DNA of 64,000 nucleotides. Origin: CAIYRG01 sp964494505. GTDB taxonomy: Bacteria > Pseudomonadota > Alphaproteobacteria > Micropepsales > Micropepsaceae. The translations under genes and the position numbers were made by a program. Position 1 is the stretch's first letter; every line of letters begins with the position of its first letter. Shown here piece after piece: positions 37,239-46,605 of the stretch. The stretch spans positions 62,001-126,000 of the forward strand of contig CAZBRO010000009.1 in assembly GCA_964494505.1 (NCBI GenBank). The letters are read 5' to 3'. A model generated the notes under the pieces. That model did no database searches, was not told the DNA's origin, and worked only from the letters and a program-made list of their open reading frames with translations.

Positions 37239-39407
37239 ATGAGGACGATGAGAGCAGCCTCAATCGGCATGCTGAGCGCCAGCTTTGCGGCGCTGTTATG
37301 CGCAAGCTGGGCGACAGGCGCCGTGGCGCAAGTGCGCATCGATGCCGACGATATCGGCGGCGTGGTGACGGGCGCCAAGGGCCCGGAAGCCGGCGTCTGG
37401 GTGATCGCGGAGACCAGGGACCTGCCGACGAAATATGTGAAGATCGTCGCTACCGACGACCAGGGCCGCTATGTGCTCCCCGATCTGCCGAAAGGGACCT
37501 ACGACATCTGGGTCCGCGGCTACGGTCTGGTCGATTCCCCGAAGGTAAAGGCGCAGCCGGGCAAGCAAGTCGATCTGAAGTCGGTTGCCGCCCCCAATCG
37601 CGCTGCGGCCGCCCAATATTATCCGGGCATCTACTGGTACGCGATGATGAAGATCCCGCCGGCCAATCTGTTTCCCGGCACCGGTCCTCAGGGCAACGGC
37701 ATGGACGCCAAGCTGAAGGACCAGGGCCAATGGCTGCGCGTCACCAAGACCGACGGCTGCGGCCATTGCCATCAGCTAGGCGATCTTGCGACCCGCACGC
37801 TTCCGGTCAGTCTCGGCCACTTCAATACCGGCGCGGAAGCCTGGGAACGGCGTCTTGAATCCGGTCAGGCCGGCCGGAACATGATGGAAGAGCTCGCCAG
37901 GTTCGATGTGCAGCGGCAGCTCGAACTCTTGTCCGATTGGTCGGATCGTGTCGCCAAAGGCGAGTTGCCGAAAAACGACCCGCCGCGCCCGACCGGCATG
38001 GAGCGCAACGTCGTGCTGACGGAGTGGGATTGGGAAACCCCGACCATGTATGTGCACGACACCATTTCGACCGACCGCCGCAATCCGACGGTCAACGGGC
38101 ATGGTCTGATTTATGGCGCGCCAGAAGTGAGCTCCGACAATGTTCCCTGGCTCGATCCGGTTGACAACAAATCGGGCTTTGTCAAATCGGAGTTCCGCGA
38201 TCCGAAAACGCCATCCACCAAGACCGATCTGATCCTCGCGCCGTCGCCCTATTGGGGTAACGAGCCGATCTGGGATTCGCACACGATCATTCACAATCCC
38301 ATGTTCGACGAGAAGGGCCGGGTGTGGTTGACGGCGCGGATTCGTCCCCAGGCCAATCCCGCCTTCTGCAAGGAAGGATCGGACCTGCCGTCGGCAAAAA
38401 TCTATCCGAAAGCGACTTCCAACCGTCAGGTTGAAGTCTACGATCCCAAAACCCGCAAGATCGACATGATCGATCTGTGCTTCAACACGCACCATCTCCA
38501 GTTCGACAAGGACGACGTGCTGTGGTTCAGCGCGGGCGGCAATTACGACGTCATCGGCTGGCTCGACGTGAAGAAGTGGGAAGCCACCCACGATGACAAG
38601 ACGGCCCAGGGCTGGTCGCCTTTCATCATCGACACCAACGGCAACGGCAAGCGCGACACCGGCTGGACCGAACCCAATCAGCCCACCGATCCGAACAAGG
38701 ACAAGCGGATGTTCTTGGGGTTCTACGGCGTCGCGCCAAATCCGGCGGACGGAACGATCTGGGGCGCGGTGACGGGCTTCCCGGGCGGCATCGCACGGTT
38801 CGATCCCAAGACGCAGCTCACGGAATATTATGAATTCCCCTACAAGAACGCGAAAAATCCGCAGTCCGGGTTCAGCCCGCGCGGATCGGACATCGACAGC
38901 AACGGCGTCTTCTGGGCGGTGCTGTCGAGCGGCGATCTCGCGAGCTTCGACCGGCGTCTCTGCAAGGGCAAGCTGAACGGCCCGGCCGCGGCCGATCCGC
39001 AGAACCTTTGCCCGGAAGGGTTCAAGTTCTATCAGATGCCCGGACCCTCGTTCCAAGACCTGCCGAAGGGCACGGCCGGCGCATCGGCCGAAGCGCCGTA
39101 TTACGTCTGGGTCGATCAGCACAACACGTTCGGCTTAGGCGAGAATGTTCCCATCGCCACCGGCAACAATTCCGATTCGCTCAACGCGCTGGTCAACGGC
39201 AAGTGGGTTGTGATGCGCATTCCGTACCCGATGAGCTTCTATGCCAAGAATCTCGACGGCCGCATCGATGACATGAACACCGGCTGGAAGGGCAAGGGCT
39301 TGTGGTCGCAATATTCCGGCCGCTCGCAGCCGCACCTGGAAGGCGGCAAAGGCCAGCAGAGCAAGGTCATTCACGTCCAGTACCGGCCCGATCCGCTGGC
39401 GCACTGA
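37239..39407 (+). CDS. secreted regulatory-like domain / haem c / propeller protein, paralogue 3
   Basis: 722 residues from ATG 37239, preceded by GAGGGAAGAG. Signal peptide ending GAVAQ, beta domain (GGVVTGAKGPEAGVWVIAE), haem site CGHCH, then the propeller with a DTNGNGKRD loop. In place of the ALMM/PMM segment it has GRNMMEELARFD, still keeping the Met pair. The C-terminal blades end in IEGG/LEGG-KGQ and RPDPLAH as in the other copies. It pairs with paralogue 2 by leader and C-terminal wording. It is followed by its own terminator. Confidence 0.85.
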   Translation: MRTMRAASIGMLSASFAALLCASWATGAVAQVRIDADDIGGVVTGAKGPEAGVWVIAETRDLPTKYVKIVATDDQGRYVLPDLPKGTYDIWVRGYGLVDSPKVKAQPGKQVDLKSVAAPNRAAAAQYYPGIYWYAMMKIPPANLFPGTGPQGNGMDAKLKDQGQWLRVTKTDGCGHCHQLGDLATRTLPVSLGHFNTGAEAWERRLESGQAGRNMMEELARFDVQRQLELLSDWSDRVAKGELPKNDPPRPTGMERNVVLTEWDWETPTMYVHDTISTDRRNPTVNGHGLIYGAPEVSSDNVPWLDPVDNKSGFVKSEFRDPKTPSTKTDLILAPSPYWGNEPIWDSHTIIHNPMFDEKGRVWLTARIRPQANPAFCKEGSDLPSAKIYPKATSNRQVEVYDPKTRKIDMIDLCFNTHHLQFDKDDVLWFSAGGNYDVIGWLDVKKWEATHDDKTAQGWSPFIIDTNGNGKRDTGWTEPNQPTDPNKDKRMFLGFYGVAPNPADGTIWGAVTGFPGGIARFDPKTQLTEYYEFPYKNAKNPQSGFSPRGSDIDSNGVFWAVLSSGDLASFDRRLCKGKLNGPAAADPQNLCPEGFKFYQMPGPSFQDLPKGTAGASAEAPYYVWVDQHNTFGLGENVPIATGNNSDSLNALVNGKWVVMRIPYPMSFYAKNLDGRIDDMNTGWKGKGLWSQYSGRSQPHLEGGKGQQSKVIHVQYRPDPLAH

Positions 39408-39428
39408 TCTGACAAGCGCATGAACAAG

Positions 39429-39467
39429 ACGGGGTGGGTTCCTGATGGAATCCACCCCGTTTTCTTT
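39429..39467 (+). terminator. intrinsic terminator after paralogue 3
   Basis: A 14-bp stem with one G-T pair (39429-39442 with 39447-39460), TGAT loop, followed by TTTCTTT. It separates paralogue 3 from the 295-residue gene. Confidence 0.9.
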
Positions 39468-39528
39468 GGTCCAGCCCTCGGGCGGAAAACTGCTATGATG
39501 CACTCCGCCACCTGATCGGGAGCGGATC

Positions 39529-40416
39529 ATGCGCAAATTCGCCATCGCCATTGTCGCAACCGCGTTGGGCGCGGCCACGGCTGCCGCGGCAGCACCGCCC
39601 AATTTCGCCCCGACGGCAAATTCGGGCTGGTATGCCTATTCCCGCGCCTTTATGCCGCCGCCGAGCGGTCCCGGTCCGGTGATGCAGGACCCGAAATATC
39701 CGCTGGTCACGAACGATGATTTCCGCGCTACCGGACGGCAGCCCACCTATCCCATGGGCGATCCGACGAACCCCATTCTGCAACCCTGGGCGGCCGAGAG
39801 CTTACGCAAGGTCAACGCCCAGACGCTCGCGGGAAAGCCGATCGTCTCGCAGCATGCGGAGTGCCGCCCCGTCGGCGTCACCTATTTCGACCTCGAACCG
39901 ATGACCCGGCCGATGTTCATTCTTCAGAGCAAGAATGAAGTCACCATCATCCTGGAAAGCTTCAGCGACATCCGGCACATCTATCTCAGTGACAAACACC
40001 GTCCCGATTTGAAGCCGTCCTGGTACGGAGATTCCATCGGCCATTACGAAGGCGATACGCTGGTGGTGGACACTGTCGGCTTCAACGACAAGACCTATAT
40101 CGACGGGTTCCACACACCGCATACGGCGCAGCTCCACACGGTCGAGCGCTTTCATGTTGTGGATGGCGGCAAGGAGCTGCAGGTCGACTTCCATGTGGAA
40201 GATCCGGGCGCCTTCACCACGCCGTGGAACGCGGTGCAGCGCTATCGCCAGTATGAACTGGTGGCGCGAAACGCCAAGGCCGCGGGTGTGCAGCTTGCCG
40301 CCCTGGCGTCGCCCGACGAGGGACCGCTGAGCGAAGCGGTGTGTGCCGACAGCCCGATTTCGCTGCAGTTCATTCCCGGCGCGAGCATTCCCAAGGCGCT
40401 CACGCCCGATTTCTGA
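39529..40416 (+). CDS. secreted protein of unknown function
   Basis: 295 residues from ATG 39529, with GGGAG upstream. Signal peptide about 1-22 (AAAAAPP). The mature part contains HIYLSDKHRPDLKPSWYGDSIGHYEG and DTLVVDTVGFNDKTYIDGFH, a pattern I have seen only in uncharacterised secreted proteins of soil bacteria. Three cysteines and many aromatic residues are present, but there is no haem motif. It is embedded between paralogues 3 and 4, so a shared role is plausible. No enzymatic signature can be named. Confidence 0.75.
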   Translation: MRKFAIAIVATALGAATAAAAAPPNFAPTANSGWYAYSRAFMPPPSGPGPVMQDPKYPLVTNDDFRATGRQPTYPMGDPTNPILQPWAAESLRKVNAQTLAGKPIVSQHAECRPVGVTYFDLEPMTRPMFILQSKNEVTIILESFSDIRHIYLSDKHRPDLKPSWYGDSIGHYEGDTLVVDTVGFNDKTYIDGFHTPHTAQLHTVERFHVVDGGKELQVDFHVEDPGAFTTPWNAVQRYRQYELVARNAKAAGVQLAALASPDEGPLSEAVCADSPISLQFIPGASIPKALTPDF

Positions 40417-40545
40417 CGCAAGCCTCCCAAGCAGGGACGAAGCCCAAACGGCGCAGCCCTTCCAGGCGGCAGGCGCGGAATTGGCCTTTTGTGCATTGCC
40501 GCAATTCGCCTAGACTTGGCGCACGGGATTTCTGAGGAACGGGAA

Positions 40546-42720
40546 ATGGCGAAGAAAACAGCCTTACTCACGCTGTTGAGCGCGAGCGTTGCGGCGCTGA
40601 TGAGTGCTGCGTTCGCAACACAGGCGGTGGCGCAACCGGCGGCCGCGCAAACGGTGGCGGTCGATGCCGATACGATCGGCGGCGTCGTCACCGGCGCCAA
40701 CGGTCCCGAAGCCGGCGTGTGGGTGATTGCCGAGACCCGCGATCTGCCGACGCGCTTCATCAAGATCGTGGTGACGGATGCACAAGGGCGCTATCTGCTT
40801 CCCGCGCTGCCAAAGGCCAATTACGACGTATGGGTGCGGGGCTATGGCCTCGTGGATTCGCCCAGGACGAAAGCCGCACCCGGAAAGCCGCTCAATCTGA
40901 AAGCGACACCCGCTCCCAACGAAGCCGCGGCGGCGCAATATTACCCGGCCGTTTATTGGTACTCGATGCTGAAGCTGCCCGATGCGAAGCTTTTTCCGGG
41001 CACCGGGCCGTCCGGGAACGGCGTACCCGTCACGCTGCGCGATCAAGGTCTGTGGCTTCGCTACATCAAGACGGATGGTTGTAATTCCTGCCATCAACTG
41101 GGCGACAAGGCGACGCGCGAATTGCCGGCGCAGCTCGGCCATTTCGATTCCTCGGCTGCGGCCTGGGAACGGCGCATCCAATCGGGACAGCCCGGAGCCC
41201 TTATGGTGCAAGCCATCGGCGATCTCGACTCGGGGCGTGCGCTTTCGCTGTTCGGCGATTGGACCGACCGCATCGCCAAGGGGGAACTGCCTTTCACGAA
41301 ACCCACGCGTCCGGCCGGCATCGAACGCAATGTGGTCCTGACCTTGTGGGATTGGTCGCAGCCCACCGCCTACATGCACGACCTGACATCGACCGATAAG
41401 CGCAAGCCCACGATGAACGTCAACGGCATCATCTATGGTTCGCCGGAACTTTCGTCGGATTACGTCGCCTGGCTCGATCCCGCCAACAACAAGACCGGCC
41501 TGATCAAAACCGAATGGCGCGACCCGAAGACGCCTTCCACCAAGACCGCGCCGATCTATGCGCCTTCGCCTTATTGGGCGAACGATCCCGTCTGGGACAG
41601 CCACAGCATCAACCACAATCCGATGATGGACGATAAGGGCCGCGTGTGGCTGACCTCGCGCATCCGGCCCGACGCGAATCCCGCCTTTTGCAAGGCGGGC
41701 TCGCAGCTTCCTTCCGCCCAAGCGTTTCCGCTGAATGAATCGCGCCGGCAGATGCAGATGTACGATCCGGCGACCAAGAAGATCACCACCTTCGATCTCT
41801 GCTTCACCACGCATCATTTGAACTTCGACCGTGACGGAAAGATCTGGTTCTCCAGCGGTTCCAGCACCGATCCCGTGATCGGCTGGTTCGACACCAGGAA
41901 ATGGGACGAGACCCACGACGAACAGGCGAGCCAAGGCTGGGCGCCCTTCATCGTGGACGTGAACGGCGACGGCAAAGCGGGCGCCTATGTCGAGCCCAAC
42001 CAGCCGACCGATCCGAAAAAGGACAAGCGCGTCCTGCAGGGGCTCTATTCGGTGTCGGCCAATCCGGTGGATGGGACCATCTGGGCGGTGGTGCTGGGCT
42101 TCCCCGGAACGGCGCTGCGCTTCGATCCCAAGACCAAGCTCACCGAGTTCTATGAGGTGCCGTGGAACGATCCGAAGAATCCGGATTCCGGGTTCAGCCC
42201 GCGCGGCGCGGATTTGACCTCGGACGGCGTGCTGTGGGCGGTGCTGGCGAGCGGGCATCTCGCAAGCTTCGACCGCCGCCTGTGCAAGGGGCCGCTCACG
42301 GGTGCGGTGGCTGCGACCGGCAAGGCCTGTCCGGAAGGATGGAAGCTGTACACGATCCCCGGTCCGCAGTTCCGCGGCGCCGCCATGAAAGGCGGAAGCG
42401 CGGAAGCGCCCTATTACGATTGGGTCGATCAGTTCGACACGCTGGGTCTGGGCAAGAACACCCCCATTGCGACGGGCAATCTGTCGGATTCGCTGTTCGC
42501 GTTCGCGGACGGGAAGTTCGTGACCTTGCGCGTGCCCTATCCGATGGGATTCTTTGCCAAGGGCATGGACGGACGCATCGACAATCCGGGCGCCGGCTGG
42601 AAGGGGAAGGGCATCTACGCCACCTATTCCGGCAGCGCGAGCACGCACATCGAAGGCGGTAAAGGCCAAATGCCGAAAGTGATCCACTTCCAGCTCCGCC
42701 CCGATCCGTTGGCGAAATAG
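40546..42720 (+). CDS. secreted regulatory-like domain / haem c / propeller protein, paralogue 4
   Basis: 724 residues from ATG 40546. Signal peptide ending AVAQ/PAAAQ, beta domain (GGVVTGANGPEAGVWVIAE), haem site CNSCH, then the propeller. It resembles paralogue 1 more than 2 or 3: both have EAAAAQYYPA, CNSCHQ-x-GDKATREL, GTGKACPEG-type and TIPGPQF wording. The calcium-like loop reads DVNGDGKAG, so the last acidic position is lost. The Met pair is changed to ALMVQAIG, retaining one Met. No intrinsic terminator was seen after it; the next gene starts 90 bases on. Confidence 0.85.
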   Translation: MAKKTALLTLLSASVAALMSAAFATQAVAQPAAAQTVAVDADTIGGVVTGANGPEAGVWVIAETRDLPTRFIKIVVTDAQGRYLLPALPKANYDVWVRGYGLVDSPRTKAAPGKPLNLKATPAPNEAAAAQYYPAVYWYSMLKLPDAKLFPGTGPSGNGVPVTLRDQGLWLRYIKTDGCNSCHQLGDKATRELPAQLGHFDSSAAAWERRIQSGQPGALMVQAIGDLDSGRALSLFGDWTDRIAKGELPFTKPTRPAGIERNVVLTLWDWSQPTAYMHDLTSTDKRKPTMNVNGIIYGSPELSSDYVAWLDPANNKTGLIKTEWRDPKTPSTKTAPIYAPSPYWANDPVWDSHSINHNPMMDDKGRVWLTSRIRPDANPAFCKAGSQLPSAQAFPLNESRRQMQMYDPATKKITTFDLCFTTHHLNFDRDGKIWFSSGSSTDPVIGWFDTRKWDETHDEQASQGWAPFIVDVNGDGKAGAYVEPNQPTDPKKDKRVLQGLYSVSANPVDGTIWAVVLGFPGTALRFDPKTKLTEFYEVPWNDPKNPDSGFSPRGADLTSDGVLWAVLASGHLASFDRRLCKGPLTGAVAATGKACPEGWKLYTIPGPQFRGAAMKGGSAEAPYYDWVDQFDTLGLGKNTPIATGNLSDSLFAFADGKFVTLRVPYPMGFFAKGMDGRIDNPGAGWKGKGIYATYSGSASTHIEGGKGQMPKVIHFQLRPDPLAK

Positions 42721-42809
42721 CGCAGCCGGGACCGGCGCTTCACAAAAGTGCAGTCATGAAGGCGTAGGGACGATTTTGGAAAATCGCGGGCGGCTTCGGG
42801 GGACTGGCT

Positions 42810-43631
42810 ATGGACGAAGAACGGTTCGAAGGTGCGGGCGGCCTCAGCATCTTCTTTCGTTCCTGGCACCCGAGCGCAAAACCGCGCGGCGTGGTGGTCA
42901 TCGTTCCGGGCTTCAATGCTCATAGCGGCCAATATATTTGGGTGGCCGAGCAATTCGTTGCCAAGGGACTGGCGGTCTATGCCGTGGATTTGCGCGGCCG
43001 CGGGAAATCGGACGGGGAGCGTTTCTACGTTCAGCACTTCGGGGATTACGTCAGCGATGTCGCTGGGCTGATGGGTTTGGTGAAGGCGCGCGAGCCGGGT
43101 CTGCCGGTTTTTCTCCTTGGTCATTCCGCGGGCGGCGTCGTCTCTTGCATTTACACCATCGAGCACCAGGCCGAGCTTGCCGGATTGATCTGCGAGAGTT
43201 TCGCGCATCAGGTGCCCGCAGCCGATTTTGCGTTGGCGGTGCTGAAGGGGCTCAGCCATGTCGCGCCGCACGCCCATGTGCTGCACCTCAAGAATGAGGA
43301 CTTTTCGCGCGACCCCGATGCGGTCGCGGCCATGAACGCCGATCCGCTGATCGCGCACGAGACGCAGCCGACCCAGACGGTGGCCGAGATGGTCCGCGCG
43401 GACGAGCGCCTGAAGAAGGAGTTTCCGCTGATCGTACTACCGGTGATGATTCTGCATGGCACCGCCGACAAGGCGACCAGACCGAGCGGGAGCAAGTTCT
43501 TCTACGAAACAGCCGGCTCAACCGACAAGACGCTGAAACTGTATGAGGGCCATTACCACGATTTGCTGAACGACATCGGCAAGGAAGAAGTGATGGCGGA
43601 CATCCAAGCCTGGATCGACGCGCGGATTTAG
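42810..43631 (+). CDS. alpha/beta hydrolase, monoacylglycerol lipase-like (S33)
   Basis: 273 residues. The hydrolase core is complete: oxyanion strand VVVIVPGFNAHSGQY (about 28-42), DLRGRGKSDGE, nucleophile Ser in GHSAGG, acid Asp in HGTADKAT and catalytic His in GHYHDLLND. This matches the Hydrolase_4/monoglyceride lipase group, cytosolic, with no signal peptide. The physiological ester is unknown. It is the last plus-strand gene of the 32.5-43.7 kb block. Confidence 0.88.
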   Translation: MDEERFEGAGGLSIFFRSWHPSAKPRGVVVIVPGFNAHSGQYIWVAEQFVAKGLAVYAVDLRGRGKSDGERFYVQHFGDYVSDVAGLMGLVKAREPGLPVFLLGHSAGGVVSCIYTIEHQAELAGLICESFAHQVPAADFALAVLKGLSHVAPHAHVLHLKNEDFSRDPDAVAAMNADPLIAHETQPTQTVAEMVRADERLKKEFPLIVLPVMILHGTADKATRPSGSKFFYETAGSTDKTLKLYEGHYHDLLNDIGKEEVMADIQAWIDARI

Positions 43632-43661
43632 GGCGATTTGCGTTCAGGCAGAATCGTCGGT

Positions 43662-43752
43662 CCCTCACCCTTCGGCAGGCTTAGGGTGAGGATTTACACA
43701 AATATCCTCATGCTGAGCTTGTCGAAGCATGAGCCTGTCGAAGCATGAGCGC
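43662..43752. repeat. double stem-loop intergenic repeat, copy A
   Basis: Two adjacent inverted repeats: CCTCACCCT...AGGGTGAGG (43662-43691) and CTCATGCT...AGCATGAG (about 43707-43732), then a partial repeat of the last arm. It aligns over about 68 bases with the element at 62.7 kb. It sits between the convergent hydrolase and topA genes and may terminate both. Confidence 0.82.
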
Positions 43753-43774
43753 TCGATGATCGGAGCGTGAGAGA

Positions 43775-46444
43775 TCAGCTTTCGGCTTTCACTTTCCGCT
43801 TGGGTTTTGCGGCCGAGTCCGTGGCGGCAGGCTTTGCTTTTTTCGCCGCGGGCTTCTTCGGCGCAGCCTCTTTCTTTTCCGTTTTTGCGGCCGGCGCAGC
43901 TTTCTTTGCAGCCGGTGCTTTCTTCCCGCGCGTCTTGGCCGAAGGGCCCTTTTCGGCGCGCGCGGCCAACAATGCGACGGCTTCTTCCATCGTCACCGAG
44001 GCCGGATCGGAATCGCGCGGCAGGGTCGCGTTCACTTTGCCGTCGGTGACATAGGGACCGTATTTGCCCTTCATCACCTTCACGTTGGCGCCGTTCGTGG
44101 GATGCGCGCCAAGTTCCTTCAACGCCTGTCCGCCCCGGCCCCCCCGGCCGCCCTTTTCCTTGCGTTCGGCAAGCAGCGTCACCGCGCGGTTCAGCCCGAC
44201 CGTGAAGACATCCTCCGGCGATTCCAGCGACGCATAGGCGCCGTCATGGGCGATATAGGGCCCGAAGCGGCCGAAGCCCGCCATGATCGGCTTCCCTGTT
44301 TCGGGATGGAGCCCGACTTCGCGCGGCAACGACAACAGCTGCAGCGCTTTGGGCAAATCCATCGTCTCGGCGGAAAAGCCTTTCGGAATGCTCGCGCGTT
44401 GCGGCTTCTCGCCGGTGCCCAATTGCACATAAGGCCCGAAGCGGCCCGATTTCAGGGCCACTTCCTCGCCCGATTTGGGATCGATTCCGAGCAGACGAGG
44501 GCTCGCATCGCCGTTCTCGTCGCCGCGCCCCAATTGGCGCGTATAACGGCATTCGGGATAATTCGAGCAGCCGACGAAGGCCCCGAACCGCCCGAGCTTC
44601 AGATTGAGCCGGCCCGTGCCGCAGGTGGGGCACTTCCGCGGATCGCCGCCATCCTCCCGCTCCGGGAACATATGCGGGCCCAAGATCCCGTCCAGCGCAT
44701 CGATCACGTCGGAGAATTTGAGCCCCTTGGTCTCCTCGGTCGCGGCGTGGAAATCCTTCCAGAAATCCCGCAGCAATTGCTTCCAGGAGAGCTCGCCCGC
44801 CGAAACCTCGTCGAGTTTTTCTTCCAGGTCGGCCGTGAAGTCATATTCGACGTAATGCTTGAAGAAGCTGGTCAGGAACGCGGTGACGATGCGCCCTTTG
44901 TCTTCCGGCACGAAGCGGTTGCGGTCCATGCGCACATAGGCGCGGTCGCGCAAGGTTGAAAGGATGCTGGCATAGGTGGAGGGGCGCCCGATGCCGAGCT
45001 CTTCGAGCTTCTTGACCAGGCTCGCTTCCGAATAGCGCGGCGGCGGTTCGGTGAAATGCTGCTCGTCGCGAACCGCGATGAGTTTGAGGACATCGCCTTG
45101 CGAGAGCCGCGGCAGCCGGCCGTCTTCGCCCTCCGCTTCGTCATCGCGGCCTTCCTGATAGAGCTTCAGGAATCCGTCGAACAAAGTCACCGTGCCGACT
45201 GCGCGCAGCCGCGTTTGGCGATCGGCCGATGCAACGTCGACGGTGGTGCGTTCCTGCTCGGCCGATTCCATCTGGCTTGCGAGCGCGCGCTTCCAGATCA
45301 GCTCGTAGAGGCGCGCCTGGTCGGAATCGAGATAGCGCGCCACGCGGTCCGGTGTACGGGCAAAGCTGGTCGGGCGGATGGCTTCGTGGGCTTCCTGCGC
45401 ATTCTTCACCTTCGACGTATAGGCGCGGGGGCGTTCCGGCACGTAACGGTCGCCATGCAGCTCGCCGATGACGCGGCGGCTCTCGGCGATGGCTTCGCCC
45501 GCCATGGTGGTGCCGTCGGTCCGCATATAGGTGATGAGGCCGACGGTATCGCCGCCGATGTCGACGCCTTCATAAAGGCTCTGTGCGATCTTCATCGTGC
45601 GCGCCGCCGGGAAGCCGAGCTTGCGGGCGGCTTCCTGCTGCAGGGTCGACGTGATGAAGGGAGGCGAGGGATGCCGCTTGACCGGCTTCTTCTCGACCTC
45701 GGTCACGGAAAACGCGCCGGCGCGGATGGCTTCGACAGCGCGCTTGGCGTCCTCGGCCTTTCCGAGCGAAAGCTTGTCCAGCCGCTTGCCGTCCAGATAA
45801 GTCAGCTTCGCGGTGAACTGGCCGGACGGGGCGGCGAAATCGGCTTCGACCGTCCAATATTCCTGCGCCTTGAAGGCTTCGATCTCGAGCTCGCGCTCGC
45901 AGATGAGTCTCAGCGCCACCGATTGCACGCGTCCGGCCGAGCGTGCGCCGGGCAATTTTCGCCACAGCACTGGAGAGAGCGTGAAGCCCACCAGATAATC
46001 CAGCGCCCGGCGCGCCAGATACGCGTCCACCAGTTCCTCGTTGATGGCGCGCGGATGGGCAATGGCTTCAAGCACGGCCGATTTGGTCACCGCGTTGAAC
46101 ACCACCCGTTGGACTTCGGCCTTGCCGATGGCGCGGCGCTGCTTGAGCGACTCCAGCACGTGCCAGGAAATCGCCTCGCCTTCGCGGTCGGGGTCGGTGG
46201 CAAGGATCAGGCGGTCGGCGCCCTTCATGGCGTCGGCGATCTCCTTCAGCCGCTTCTGGGCCTTAGGATCGATTTCCCAGATCATCTTGAAATCGTCGTT
46301 CGGATCGACCGAGCCGTCCTTGGCGGGCAGATCCCGCACATGGCCATAGCTCGCCAAAACCCGGTAATTCCGTCCAAGATATTTGTTGATGGTCTTCGCC
46401 TTGGCGGGCGATTCGACGACCACGACGCTGGAAGATTCCGACAT
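43775..46444 (-). CDS. topA: DNA topoisomerase I
   Basis: 889 residues from ATG 46444 (MSESSSVVVVESPAKAKT); an upstream frame extension is not conserved. The TOPRIM domain has VVVESPAKAKTI and ATDPDREGEAISWH, and the nucleophile Tyr is in GLITYMRTDGT. A C4 zinc ribbon (CPTCGTGRLNLK ... GCSNYPEC) follows, then repeated GRFGPYV-type modules. The last 50 residues form a Lys/Ala/Pro-rich tail. Type IA topoisomerase relaxes negative supercoils. It is followed in many relatives by rnr, which here lies 11 kb downstream. Confidence 0.97.
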   Translation of the reverse strand: MSESSSVVVVESPAKAKTINKYLGRNYRVLASYGHVRDLPAKDGSVDPNDDFKMIWEIDPKAQKRLKEIADAMKGADRLILATDPDREGEAISWHVLESLKQRRAIGKAEVQRVVFNAVTKSAVLEAIAHPRAINEELVDAYLARRALDYLVGFTLSPVLWRKLPGARSAGRVQSVALRLICERELEIEAFKAQEYWTVEADFAAPSGQFTAKLTYLDGKRLDKLSLGKAEDAKRAVEAIRAGAFSVTEVEKKPVKRHPSPPFITSTLQQEAARKLGFPAARTMKIAQSLYEGVDIGGDTVGLITYMRTDGTTMAGEAIAESRRVIGELHGDRYVPERPRAYTSKVKNAQEAHEAIRPTSFARTPDRVARYLDSDQARLYELIWKRALASQMESAEQERTTVDVASADRQTRLRAVGTVTLFDGFLKLYQEGRDDEAEGEDGRLPRLSQGDVLKLIAVRDEQHFTEPPPRYSEASLVKKLEELGIGRPSTYASILSTLRDRAYVRMDRNRFVPEDKGRIVTAFLTSFFKHYVEYDFTADLEEKLDEVSAGELSWKQLLRDFWKDFHAATEETKGLKFSDVIDALDGILGPHMFPEREDGGDPRKCPTCGTGRLNLKLGRFGAFVGCSNYPECRYTRQLGRGDENGDASPRLLGIDPKSGEEVALKSGRFGPYVQLGTGEKPQRASIPKGFSAETMDLPKALQLLSLPREVGLHPETGKPIMAGFGRFGPYIAHDGAYASLESPEDVFTVGLNRAVTLLAERKEKGGRGGRGGQALKELGAHPTNGANVKVMKGKYGPYVTDGKVNATLPRDSDPASVTMEEAVALLAARAEKGPSAKTRGKKAPAAKKAAPAAKTEKKEAAPKKPAAKKAKPAATDSAAKPKRKVKAES

Positions 46445-46605
46445 GGGTTCCGGTTGTTGAAACTCGAAAGATCGCGCTTTTGGGTTCCCAACGGCCGTCC
46501 GGCGCAGCGGGCGCGGAGACTGGGGTAAGGACCTAACCCCTGTCAACGCTGTAATCCGTAACCCAAGGTAGATTATTTTGATTCAAATATATTTAGAATA
46601 GCAAA

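Noticed and set aside
32558..42720. PQQ-dependent alcohol dehydrogenase or carboxypeptidase identity for the four paralogues
   Set aside because: No tryptophan-docking motifs or vicinal Cys-Cys disulfide of quinoprotein dehydrogenases were seen, and there is no peptidase catalytic domain. Only a carboxypeptidase-regulatory-like beta domain is present.
46445..46605. Small gene or RNA in the topA-dprA gap
   Set aside because: The gap is AT-rich near 46570-46605, but no ribosome site with a convincing frame and no strong fold was found.
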